From the NCBI RefSeq assembly GCF_900114345.1, contig NZ_FOZJ01000003.1:496001-560000 (forward strand): a stretch of 64,000 bases of DNA. The letters are read 5' to 3'. The notes beneath the pieces are model-generated. The model was not told the origin of the DNA. It did not search any database and saw only the letters and a program-made list of their open reading frames with translations. This DNA is from Microbacterium sp. cf046. GTDB taxonomy: Bacteria > Actinomycetota > Actinomycetes > Actinomycetales > Microbacteriaceae. Positions within the stretch are counted from its first letter, which is position 1; every line of letters begins with the position of its first letter. A program made the translations under genes and the position numbers. Positions 25,015 to 33,123 of this stretch are shown one piece after another.

Positions 25015-26268
25015 ATGAGCGTCAGCATCGCATTTCCGAAGTACGACCTGCGCGGTCGGGCGTTCGTGACGTGGCGGCCCGTTCCGGTCGCGCTCACCCT
25101 GTCGCCTCCGGTGCCCGGCGGCGCCCCCGTGGCGGTCAGGGTCTCATCCAAGACGCTCGTCGGCGGGGGTCGGCTCGTGTTCGCCACGAAGCTCACGCAC
25201 GCGGGCACGCCCACACTGGATGTCGACGTTCCCGCGAACGGCAGCGCCGTCACCGTCTGGGTGGGCGGCGCGTTCCCGAATGCCAGCGCACGGTTCGGCG
25301 ATGTCTCGCTCGAGGTGCGCGATCGTGCGACGTCTGCGCTCCTGGGCACCCACCCGACCATGGTGCGGGTCCGCAAGAACGCCAACCGGCTGACGACCGC
25401 CGAGCGGGATCGATTCCTCCGCGCGCTCGCGGCCCTCAACGGCTCCGGCGCCGGGCGCTATCGCGACTTCCGCGACATGCACGTCGCAGGGCCACCCGAT
25501 CGCGAGGCGCACGGCGGTGCGGGATTCCTCCCGTGGCACCGGATGTATCTGCTCGATCTCGAGCGCGAGCTGCAGGCGATCGACGACGAGGTCGCCCTGC
25601 CGTACTGGCGCTTCGACCAATCCGCACCCAACGTGTTCACGCGCTCGTTCATGGGCGTGCCCGGCGCGCAGGATCGCGTGCAGTTCACCGCGACCAATCC
25701 GCTCACCGGCTGGGTGGGCGGCCAGCTGCCGGGTGTCGAGCGCGGTCCGGGCGTCGGCCCGCAGACGATCCCCGCCGATGTGCGCTCCGAGCAGCAGACC
25801 CTCGCGCTCGGCGGCTCGCCGACCGCCGACTTCGCCCCGTTCGCGGTGATGCAGGGCAACCCGCACGGCCGTGCGCACATGTCGCACCTCAGCGGCGTGA
25901 TCACGAACCCGGGCACGGCGCCGCGCGATCCGCTCTTCTTCCTGCTGCACTGCAACGTCGACCGCCTGTGGGCGAAGTGGCAATGGGCCTTCCGGCGCCA
26001 CGACCCGGGCGTCGGCCGGGCATTCGTTCCGGGTTCGACCCTGCCGGGGCACCGGCTCGGGGACCGACTGTGGCCGTGGGGCGGACCGCTGGCGGCGCCG
26101 CGCCCCACGACGGCGCCCGGCGGCGGGCTGTCGGCCTCACCGATGACGGATGCCCCCGGGACGAGTCCTCGCATCCGCGACACCATCGACTACCTCGGCA
26201 CGGTCTCGGCGGCGCATCTGGGCTTCGCCTACGACGACGTCCCCTTCCAGCTGACCGGAGCGAACTGA
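25015..26268 (+). CDS. tyrosinase family type-3 copper oxidase
   Basis: A 417-residue protein with an N-terminal beta domain (about 1-125) and a tyrosinase copper domain. CuA ligands are H156 (DMH), H166 (AHGG) and H175 (LPWHR). CuB ligands are H284 and H288 (NPHGRAH) and H312 in FFLLHCNVDRLWAKW. The arrangement fits bacterial tyrosinases, which oxidise phenols to quinones; catechol oxidase or hemocyanin-like roles are possible. No signal peptide or Tat motif is seen, so copper loading must occur in the cytoplasm or be aided by a partner. It is the first gene of a three-gene operon with a HEAT-repeat and a Sco-like protein. Confidence 0.93.
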   Translation: MSVSIAFPKYDLRGRAFVTWRPVPVALTLSPPVPGGAPVAVRVSSKTLVGGGRLVFATKLTHAGTPTLDVDVPANGSAVTVWVGGAFPNASARFGDVSLEVRDRATSALLGTHPTMVRVRKNANRLTTAERDRFLRALAALNGSGAGRYRDFRDMHVAGPPDREAHGGAGFLPWHRMYLLDLERELQAIDDEVALPYWRFDQSAPNVFTRSFMGVPGAQDRVQFTATNPLTGWVGGQLPGVERGPGVGPQTIPADVRSEQQTLALGGSPTADFAPFAVMQGNPHGRAHMSHLSGVITNPGTAPRDPLFFLLHCNVDRLWAKWQWAFRRHDPGVGRAFVPGSTLPGHRLGDRLWPWGGPLAAPRPTTAPGGGLSASPMTDAPGTSPRIRDTIDYLGTVSAAHLGFAYDDVPFQLTGAN

Positions 26269-27167
26269 TGAGCGACGACATCGAAGCCCTCCGCAAGGAC
26301 TATCTCGCCGAGGTGACGCAGGAGCGGCGGGCACAGCCCAAGCTGAGTGCTGCAGCGCGCCGCGCGCTCACGGCAAAGCCCGCCGAGATGACCGAGGCCG
26401 AACTCGATCGGATGCTGGTCGAGGTGGCGACGTTCGAGATCGCCGCCCGCCTGCTGCTGGACATCCTCGCCGACGAGGAGGCCCCCGCCGCCCTGCGCCT
26501 GACCGCGCTGCAGCGCATCGGCGGTGCCGCGTTCCAGCCCGTGAAGTTCGCGCCGTTCCATGCCGAGTATGTGGAACGCCTGCGGGAACTCGCGGTCAGC
26601 GACGACAAGGACCTCCGCGCGACAGCCCTGGACCAGCTGACGCTCATGCACGACGAGGTCGGGCAGCGACTGGTCAAGGAGAGTCTGGAAGGAACCCGCA
26701 AGCCGCTCCTTCCCGCGGCATCCGCGGCGCGGATGCTCGCCCGCGACGAGCACGGCGATGCGGCACCTCTCCTTCGCGAGCTCGCCCGCACCGGCGCGCC
26801 GCGCGTGCGCGAGCAGGCGCTGCGCGCGCTCGCGGTCGACCCCGAGTCGGTGGAGCTGCTGGCGACGATCTCATCGGATAAGACCGAACGCTCGGCGGTG
26901 CGCGAGCTCGCGGCGATGAGTCTGAAGGCCGCCTCGCCGGAGCGCTTCGCCGACGTCGCCCGCGACATGGTGCTGGATGAGAGCGAGGACGACCGGCTGC
27001 GCACGACGGCCCTCTCGGCGATCACGTTGACGCCCGAGGCGGTCGACGCGCTGGACGCGGATACCTTCGGCGCGGAGCTGGAGGACGTGAAGACCGCCAC
27101 GAAGTCCCGTTCGCTCCAGGCCTCGATCGACCGATTCACCGAGTCCCAGGCACCGCCGCCGGAGTGA
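26268..27167 (+). CDS. HEAT-repeat protein in tyrosinase operon
   Basis: A 299-residue all-helical protein. Repeating pairs such as PAALRLTALQRIGGAA, DLRATALDQLTLMHD, APRVREQALRALAVD, SAVRELAAMSLKAAS and DRLRTTALSAITLTP are HEAT-type units. It has no enzyme motif and no Cys, so it should be a scaffold or protein-binding partner. The ATG at 26268 shares a base with the tyrosinase stop (TGATG), and the stop overlaps the next start by four bases. A role in assembling or holding the tyrosinase and Sco-like proteins is an inference from this coupling. Confidence 0.82.
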   Translation: MSDDIEALRKDYLAEVTQERRAQPKLSAAARRALTAKPAEMTEAELDRMLVEVATFEIAARLLLDILADEEAPAALRLTALQRIGGAAFQPVKFAPFHAEYVERLRELAVSDDKDLRATALDQLTLMHDEVGQRLVKESLEGTRKPLLPAASAARMLARDEHGDAAPLLRELARTGAPRVREQALRALAVDPESVELLATISSDKTERSAVRELAAMSLKAASPERFADVARDMVLDESEDDRLRTTALSAITLTPEAVDALDADTFGAELEDVKTATKSRSLQASIDRFTESQAPPPE

Positions 27168-28135
27168 CGGGCATGTCTCGCGATGTCGACGGGCTGATCG
27201 CGCAACTGCTCGCGGTGCCGGTGACGGCCGCAGGGCTGCGTCAGGACGCCGCGCATCTGGCCGGACTGTCCACCGTCGATGCGGAGCGGGTTCGCGCGCA
27301 TCTGCTGGCGTCGTTCGAGGCGACCGGCATCCCGGAGGGCGCCGTGCCGGTCGTGGCCGAGGAGCTGCGCACCGCGGCGAGCCCTGTGGTGCTCGCCGGT
27401 GCGGCACGAGCGGTGCGAGGTGTTCAGCCCGGGTCCCCGGAGGACGTCGAATGGGAACCGCTCCTGCGCGATGCGGCGACACGCATCGAGACGACGGATG
27501 TCTTCGTGCGCTGGCAGGCGCGCGTCGTCCCTCCTGGATGGATGCGCACCGCGCGCGGCGAGATCCTCGCGTTGCTTGCCGAGCGGGCCGACCGATCGGC
27601 GGCGGTCGCGGAGATCTCGCACGAGCCCGGTCCCGAGTTCGCGCTCGATGCCGAGGCCGTGCGCGCCGTGCGCCTCGAGGACCAGGATGCGGCGACTCCG
27701 GCGCTCGCAGACGCGCTGGCGCGGCATCCGACGATCGTCGCGTTCTTCTACACGCGGTGCATGAACCCGGCCAAGTGCTCGCTCACCATCACGCGGCTCG
27801 CCGCCGTTGCGAGGTATCGTCCGGGGGACTTCGGGATCCTCGCGATCAGCTACGACCCCGACTTCGACACCGCCGACCGCCTGCACCGCTACGGCGCGGA
27901 GCGCGGCTTCCCGTTCGGGGAGCACGCTCGGCTGGCGCGCGCGACCGCCGGCTGGCAGGAGACGCGGGCGATGTTCGGCCTCCGCGTGGGCTACGGCCCG
28001 GTCACCGTGAACGAGCACGCGCGCGAGCTGTTCCTGGTGGGCGCCGACCCGATCACGGGAGCGCTCGTCGCGCGAGGTCTCGACCCCGACGCGATCGCCG
28101 AGCCGCACCTGGTGCCGGTGGCCTCGCTCCGCTGA
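27164..28135 (+). CDS. SCO1/SenC-like thioredoxin-fold protein (copper delivery candidate)
   Basis: A 323-residue protein. Residues 1-150 are helical and may continue the HEAT-like scaffold. The C-terminal half is a thioredoxin-fold domain with FFYTRCMNPAKCSLTITRL, giving C199 and C205, then ILAISYDPDFDTADRLHRYG and a late ELFLVG strand. Sco proteins pass copper to oxidases through a CxxxC pair and a His; here the pair is spaced C-x5-C, a variant within the SCO/redoxin group. There is no signal peptide. It starts at a GTG that overlaps the HEAT gene stop. Copper delivery to the tyrosinase is a strong contextual inference. Confidence 0.8.
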   Translation: MTGMSRDVDGLIAQLLAVPVTAAGLRQDAAHLAGLSTVDAERVRAHLLASFEATGIPEGAVPVVAEELRTAASPVVLAGAARAVRGVQPGSPEDVEWEPLLRDAATRIETTDVFVRWQARVVPPGWMRTARGEILALLAERADRSAAVAEISHEPGPEFALDAEAVRAVRLEDQDAATPALADALARHPTIVAFFYTRCMNPAKCSLTITRLAAVARYRPGDFGILAISYDPDFDTADRLHRYGAERGFPFGEHARLARATAGWQETRAMFGLRVGYGPVTVNEHARELFLVGADPITGALVARGLDPDAIAEPHLVPVASLR

Positions 28136-28141
28136 TCCGGC

Positions 28142-29854
28142 TCAGAGTTCGGGCGTGCGCGGCGGCGACGTGCGTCGAGGTCGGAGCGACTCGAACCCGG
28201 CCGCCCAGCGCAGCAGATCCGAGTCCGAATACGCGACGCCCGCGAAGGTGAGCCCGACCGGCATGCCGATGTCGGCCATCGTGCCCATCGGCACGGTGAC
28301 CGTCGGGATCCCGAGATGACGGATCGCCAGATTGCCGTTGGCCACCCACACGCCGTTTCGCCAGGCGGCGACCGCCGACTCCTCGTTCACGTCCGCGTCT
28401 GCCGGTCCCACGTCGGCGACCGCGGGGAACACCACCGCGTCCAGGCCGAGCCGCGACATCCACTCCTCGAGGTCGACGCGCCGGGTCCGCTCGAGCCCCT
28501 CCAGCCCAGCGCGGATCAGGTCGGCTCGCCCGCCGCCGAGCGGATCGGTCATGCCGTTCGCCCGTGCACGCGTGACGTACTCGGAGATGTCGAGGTCGAA
28601 CGAGCCGTAGCGGTCGGGCAGCGCGCCCTCGGGATGCGGGAAGATCTGCGGCCCGTCGACCTCGGCGAGCGACGAGAGCCCCGGCTGCCCGTTCGCCGCC
28701 AGGAAGTCGTGCCACGACCACATCGACATGTCCCAGATCTCGACGTCGAAGTAGGCGGCGGGAACGATTCCGCGATCGAAGATCGAGCGGGCGCCGGCAC
28801 GGTCGGCCTCGTAGTTGCTCACCACGGGGAAGTCGACGACCACGACCTCTGCGCCGGCAGCCTCGAGATCGGCCCGCGCCTGCGCCCACAGGTCCAGCAC
28901 GGACGGCCGAGGCTCGATGCGCTGACCGGTCGACGCGCCGATGCCCGGCCCGGTTCCGGCATCCGGATCCTCGCCGAGATACATCGCCGGGATGCCGAAC
29001 CGCTTCCCGGACAGGGATGCGGCGGCATCCGCGGCGAGCGCCGGATACGACTCCGGACGCACCTCGGAAGCGCGGGGTATGGCGACCCAGGGCTGGGTGC
29101 GCCAGAAGTCGCCGCGGCTGACGGTGTCGTCGGCGACCATGAGATCGAGCACCTCGAGCAGATCCGCCATCGATCGCGTGTGCGGCACCACGACATCCAT
29201 CGTGGGCACGAGCGGCCAGTTGCCGCGGACCGAGATGACGCCGCGCGAGGGCGTGTACGCGCACAGTGCGTTGTTCGATGCCGGGGCGCGCCCCGACGAC
29301 CAGGTCTCCTCGCCCAGTCCGAACGCTCCGAAGCTCGCCGCGGTGGCGGTGCCCGAGCCGTTGGAGGATCCCGAGCCGAACGCGGACGTGAGGTAGTCCG
29401 CGTTGTAAGGACTCTCGGCGCGGCCGTAGAGCCCGCGCTGCATCCCGCCGTTCGCCATCGGCGGCATGTTCGTCAGGCCGATCAGGACGCACCCCGCATC
29501 GCGGAGCCGCTCGATCGAGAACGCGTCGCGGCGCGCGACGAGATCCGCGAACGCCGGGGAGCCCGAGGCGACTGTCAGCCCTCGCACCATGTAGCTGTCC
29601 TTGGCGGTGTACGGGATCCCGTCGAGCGGGCTGAGGGTCGTGCCCTCCGAGCGGCGCCGGTCGGATGCCTCGGCATCGGCGAGCGCCTCGGGATTCAGTT
29701 CGACGAGTGCGTTGAGCCGTATGCCGCCCTGGTCATACGCCTCGATCCGGGCGAGGTACGCGCGCACGAGCTCTACGCTCGTGGTCGCGCCGGACTCCAG
29801 TGCCGCGCGCAGATCACCGAGCGAGGCCTCGACGACCGGGTACGGCGTGCTCAT
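28142..29854 (-). CDS. amidase signature family protein
   Basis: A 570-residue amidase. The Ser-cisSer-Lys triad is recognisable: Lys in PYTAKDSYMV (about residue 83), then GSGSSNGSGTATAASFGAFGLG with the two serines. It hydrolyses a carboxamide, but the family covers many substrates. Its ATG overlaps the stop of the agmatine deiminase gene by four bases. Agmatine deiminase makes N-carbamoylputrescine, normally cleaved by a nitrilase-type enzyme that is absent here, so this amidase may do that step. A more general amide substrate brought in by the NCS1 permease is the alternative. Confidence 0.88.
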   Translation of the reverse strand: MSTPYPVVEASLGDLRAALESGATTSVELVRAYLARIEAYDQGGIRLNALVELNPEALADAEASDRRRSEGTTLSPLDGIPYTAKDSYMVRGLTVASGSPAFADLVARRDAFSIERLRDAGCVLIGLTNMPPMANGGMQRGLYGRAESPYNADYLTSAFGSGSSNGSGTATAASFGAFGLGEETWSSGRAPASNNALCAYTPSRGVISVRGNWPLVPTMDVVVPHTRSMADLLEVLDLMVADDTVSRGDFWRTQPWVAIPRASEVRPESYPALAADAAASLSGKRFGIPAMYLGEDPDAGTGPGIGASTGQRIEPRPSVLDLWAQARADLEAAGAEVVVVDFPVVSNYEADRAGARSIFDRGIVPAAYFDVEIWDMSMWSWHDFLAANGQPGLSSLAEVDGPQIFPHPEGALPDRYGSFDLDISEYVTRARANGMTDPLGGGRADLIRAGLEGLERTRRVDLEEWMSRLGLDAVVFPAVADVGPADADVNEESAVAAWRNGVWVANGNLAIRHLGIPTVTVPMGTMADIGMPVGLTFAGVAYSDSDLLRWAAGFESLRPRRTSPPRTPEL

Positions 29855-30879
29855 CGTGCGCTCGAGGCCGGCTGCTGCTGGGTGATGCAGTGGATGCCGC
29901 CACCCCGCTCCAGGATCGGACGGGCGTCGATCGTCACGACCTCGCGTCCGTACGCGTCGCCGAGGATGCCGGCGGCGCGGGCGTCGGCTTCGGGCTCGCC
30001 GTAGCCGCACGCGATCACGCCGCCGTTGACGACCAGGTGGTTCGCGTAGTTCCAGTCGACGAAGCCGTCCTCGTCGCGCAGCGTGTCGGGAGCGGGCAGC
30101 TCGATGATCTCGAGGCTTCGGCCGGCGGCATCCGTCGCCTGTTCGAGCACGGCGCGAATCTGGCGCACGACCGCGTAGTCGGGGTGCGACGGGTCGTCCT
30201 GCCAGTGCAGCAGCACCCGACCCGGTTCGGCGAAGGTGGCCACCATGTCGACATGGCCGCGTGTTCCCGAGGACTCGTAGTCGCGGGTGAGGCCGCGGGG
30301 GAGCCAGATGAAGCTCGTGGCGCCGATCGTGCGCTGCAGCTCCCACTCGACGCGGCGCTTGTCGGTGTACGGGTTGCGGCGCGGGTCGAGCTGGACCGTC
30401 TCGGTCAGCAGGACGGTGCCCTCGCCGTCGACGTGGATGCCGCCGCCCTCGTTCACGAGCGTGGATGGCAGGTGGGTCGCGCCGGCGAGCCCCACGACGG
30501 TGCTCGCGATGCGGTCATCGCGCTCCCACGTCGCCCAGGCGTTCGCGCCCCAGCCGTTGAAGGTCCAGTCCACACCGCCGAGCGCGCCGGTCTCATCGAG
30601 CACGAACGTCGGTCCGATGTCGCGCATCCAGTAGTCATCCAGCGGCGCCTCGACGATCTCGATCTCGGACGACAGGCGCCTGGTCGCCTCCGCGACGGCC
30701 GACGGGTCCACGACCATCGTCACCGGCTCGAATCCGGCCGCGGCGTTCGCGACGGCGGCCCAGGTGTCACGGGCCAGGTCGGCTGACGCCACGTCGTCTC
30801 CGAGTGTGTTGCCCACGCGGGGGAACGCCATCCACACGCGCTCCTGCGGCGCGAATTCAGCGGGCATGTTCCAGGTCAT
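29851..30879 (-). CDS. aguA: agmatine deiminase (peptidylarginine deiminase family)
   Basis: A 342-residue enzyme that converts agmatine to N-carbamoylputrescine and ammonia. Family motifs are the N-terminal MPAEFAPQERVWMAFP, the substrate-site LDDYWMRDIGPTFV, NEGGGIHVDGEGTVL, RGHVDM with the catalytic His-Asp, and the nucleophile C331 in GGGIHCITQQQP near the C-terminus. The length is close to the family norm of about 340-370. It overlaps both neighbours by four bases, so it is co-translated with the permease and amidase. It likely feeds nitrogen or putrescine supply from imported agmatine or a related guanidino compound. Confidence 0.94.
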   Translation of the reverse strand: MTWNMPAEFAPQERVWMAFPRVGNTLGDDVASADLARDTWAAVANAAAGFEPVTMVVDPSAVAEATRRLSSEIEIVEAPLDDYWMRDIGPTFVLDETGALGGVDWTFNGWGANAWATWERDDRIASTVVGLAGATHLPSTLVNEGGGIHVDGEGTVLLTETVQLDPRRNPYTDKRRVEWELQRTIGATSFIWLPRGLTRDYESSGTRGHVDMVATFAEPGRVLLHWQDDPSHPDYAVVRQIRAVLEQATDAAGRSLEIIELPAPDTLRDEDGFVDWNYANHLVVNGGVIACGYGEPEADARAAGILGDAYGREVVTIDARPILERGGGIHCITQQQPASSAR

Positions 30880-32414
30880 CGTCCACTCCTCATGGCTTCG
30901 CCGAACGCGGCGATGCTCTCATCCTGGTGCGTGCGGTGCACGGGCGCACCTGTGTCCTGCGCAGTGGTCCAGTCCAGCGACGGTCGGGCCGCCGGATCGC
31001 GATAGGGCCTGGTGGTCCGCCACAGCAGCGCGTAGAGGCCGGCGGCCAGCGCCGGTCCGACCAGCGAGGACAGATCCGCGCCGCCGAGGGCCGCGGAGAT
31101 CGGCCCGGTGTACAGGGTCGTGTTGACCATGAGCACGGCGACCGTCGTCGCGACGACCATCGCGACGGTGCCGGGCAGGAACCACCCGCCGGTGTACCAG
31201 AACGGGCTGCGCCGGCTCGTGTCGTTCAGCGTCAGACCGTCGTAGCGGCCACGACGCAGCACGATGTCGATCGCGTAGATCGCGACGAGCGGGCCCATCA
31301 CGGCGACGGCGATCTCGATCGCGTAGCTGAGCGTGTCGAGGAACCGCGGCGCGCCGTACAGCAGGTAGGCGGCGAGCACCGCGGCGACGACGCCGACGAT
31401 CATGACCGAGACCGCACGGCGGACGCGCGGGATGAACGCCTGCGCGTACAGACCGGTCGAGTACGAGCACAGCACGTTGTTGGCGAGCGTGCCGACGATG
31501 ATCGCGAGCAGGAAGACCGGGTACAGCCACGACGGCAGGATCTCGGCGATCGCGGTCTGCGGGTCGGTCATGTCGATCGACGTCCCGGCGATCACGCCGA
31601 GACCGGCGATCAGCACCGACGGCACGAAACCGCCCAGGGCCGTGAACAGGATGATGCTCCGCTTGGACGTGCGCGTCGGCAGGTAGCGCGAGTAGTCGGC
31701 GCTTGTGCCCCACGACAGCGGCCCGGATGCGACCACGGTCAGACCGAGCAGCAGCAGCGCGATGTTCTCTCCGGCGGGCAGGGCGGCCGGCGAGTACGAC
31801 CAGTCGGCGGCCGCGAGCACGAACACGCCGACGGCCGCGAAGCACGCGCCCACCGCGATTGACAGGTAGGTCGAGAGCTTCTCGATCGTCGCGTGACCGA
31901 AGACGCTCACCAGCAGGCTCAGCGCCGAGACCGCCACCAGCAGAAGGATGCTGAAGCCGTCGGGCAGCGTGATCCCGACGCTCGCCAGCAGCGCCTCGCT
32001 CGCCAGCGTCGTGAACGCGACGTTCAGGACGATGTAGAAGAGCCCGATCAGCACGCCGAGGCCGGAGCCGAACAGCGCATTGCCGCGCACGCCGAACATC
32101 GCGCGCATGATCATGACGCTCGGCGTGCCGGAGGCCGGTCCGCTGATCGCGATCCAGCCGATCACGAACCACCAGAGGTTGCCGAGCACGCAGATCACGA
32201 GCGACTCCCACAGCCCGAGCCCGAGGAGGATGAGGATGCCACCGAAGACGAAGTTGAGGTACAGCACGTTGGCGGCGGCCCAGATGCCGAACAGGGCGCT
32301 GGGCCGGCCGTGCCGCTCTCCCGACGGGATGTAGTCGATGCCGCGCGTCTCGATGTGACCGGCGACGTCGCCGGGCTGTGATGACTCTGCGGCGTGTTGT
32401 GCGGTGATGGTCAT
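30876..32414 (-). CDS. NCS1-family nucleobase:cation symporter-type permease
   Basis: A 512-residue transporter with twelve membrane helices. It has the NCS1 core features: an N-terminal ETRGIDYIPSGERHG stretch before helix 1, GFGS-like sites replaced by NLWWFVIGWIAISGPASG, and a central LTVVASGPLSWGTSADYSRYLP. NCS1 members import nucleobases, allantoin, hydantoins or thiamine with cations. Its coupling to agmatine deiminase and an amidase suggests a nitrogen-rich cation-type or ureide substrate, perhaps agmatine itself. It is first in the operon and sits behind the palindrome at 32439. The ATG at 32414 has a weak GGAAG upstream. Confidence 0.92.
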   Translation of the reverse strand: MTITAQHAAESSQPGDVAGHIETRGIDYIPSGERHGRPSALFGIWAAANVLYLNFVFGGILILLGLGLWESLVICVLGNLWWFVIGWIAISGPASGTPSVMIMRAMFGVRGNALFGSGLGVLIGLFYIVLNVAFTTLASEALLASVGITLPDGFSILLLVAVSALSLLVSVFGHATIEKLSTYLSIAVGACFAAVGVFVLAAADWSYSPAALPAGENIALLLLGLTVVASGPLSWGTSADYSRYLPTRTSKRSIILFTALGGFVPSVLIAGLGVIAGTSIDMTDPQTAIAEILPSWLYPVFLLAIIVGTLANNVLCSYSTGLYAQAFIPRVRRAVSVMIVGVVAAVLAAYLLYGAPRFLDTLSYAIEIAVAVMGPLVAIYAIDIVLRRGRYDGLTLNDTSRRSPFWYTGGWFLPGTVAMVVATTVAVLMVNTTLYTGPISAALGGADLSSLVGPALAAGLYALLWRTTRPYRDPAARPSLDWTTAQDTGAPVHRTHQDESIAAFGEAMRSGR

Positions 32415-32438
32415 GTCATCCGCTTCCGTTTCACCTAG

Positions 32439-32458
32439 TATTGATCAAGCGATCAATA
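32439..32458. promoter_or_regulatory. operator-like palindrome of the agmatine/permease operon
   Basis: TATTGATC (32439-32446), a 4-base spacer, and GATCAATA (32451-32458) form a perfect 8-bp inverted repeat. It lies between the divergent permease (from 32414) and TetR (from 32488) genes in an AT-rich stretch, where a TetR dimer would control both transcripts. TTGATC within it could serve as a -35 for the TetR gene. Confidence 0.7.
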
Positions 32459-32487
32459 GACGTGAAGATACCTACAACGGCGGTGAC

Positions 32488-33114
32488 ATGTCAAGCATTT
32501 CGACGAAGGTCCGCACCCGGAAGTCTCCGGCCGAGCGCTCGGCGGAGATCCTCGAGGCGGCCACGGACCTCGCACGTGAGCAGGGACTGAGCGCGCTGAC
32601 ACTGCGCGCCGTCGCGGAGCGGGCGGGGGTCGCATCCGGCCTCATCGCGCACTATCACCCGTCGATGGACGACCTCGTCGCGCGGGTCTACAGCGACCTC
32701 GTCGCGGCCGAGATCGGTGAGGTCGATGCCCTCATGGCCGCGCACGAGGACGCCGGGGTGCGCATGGCCGCGCTCATCGAGACGCTGCTGGACGGCACGC
32801 GGGAGGACCTGACCGTGGTGTGGGTGGAGGCGTGGGCGCTCGGGCGCCGCAACGCCGCGCTCGCCGTGGCGGTGCGCGAGCAGATGGACGCATGGCACCG
32901 AATGGTCGCGGCGGCGATCGAGGACGGATGCGAGTCGGGTGCATTCACGACGTCGAGCCCGTCGGATGCCGCGTGGCAGCTGCTCGGGATGATCGACGGA
33001 CTGAACGCCCAGTCGCTCGCCCGGGGCATCGAGGGCGAGGGCTACTCCGTCAAGATGGCGCGCGCAGCCGAGATCCTGCTCGGCGCGCCGGCCGGTTCGA
33101 TCGACGCCCGCTGA
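32488..33114 (+). CDS. TetR family regulator of the divergent permease operon
   Basis: A 208-residue regulator with an N-terminal helix-turn-helix (SAEILEAATDLAREQGLSAL and VASGLIAHYHPSMDDLVARV) and a C-terminal ligand domain that matches the TetR_C group with WVEAWALGRRNAALA. I chose the ATG at 32488; the frame stays open to 32404, but that extension would contain the operator. It probably represses the NCS1 permease, agmatine deiminase and amidase operon. It converges with the methyltransferase gene with three bases between the stops. Confidence 0.92.
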   Translation: MSSISTKVRTRKSPAERSAEILEAATDLAREQGLSALTLRAVAERAGVASGLIAHYHPSMDDLVARVYSDLVAAEIGEVDALMAAHEDAGVRMAALIETLLDGTREDLTVVWVEAWALGRRNAALAVAVREQMDAWHRMVAAAIEDGCESGAFTTSSPSDAAWQLLGMIDGLNAQSLARGIEGEGYSVKMARAAEILLGAPAGSIDAR

Positions 33115-33123
33115 GCCTCAGCG
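33109..33123. terminator. small hairpin across two convergent stops
   Basis: CGCTGA-GCC-TCAGCG (33109-33123) forms a 6-bp stem covering the end of the TetR gene and the end of the methyltransferase gene. It is small and has no T-run, so termination is uncertain. Confidence 0.35.
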
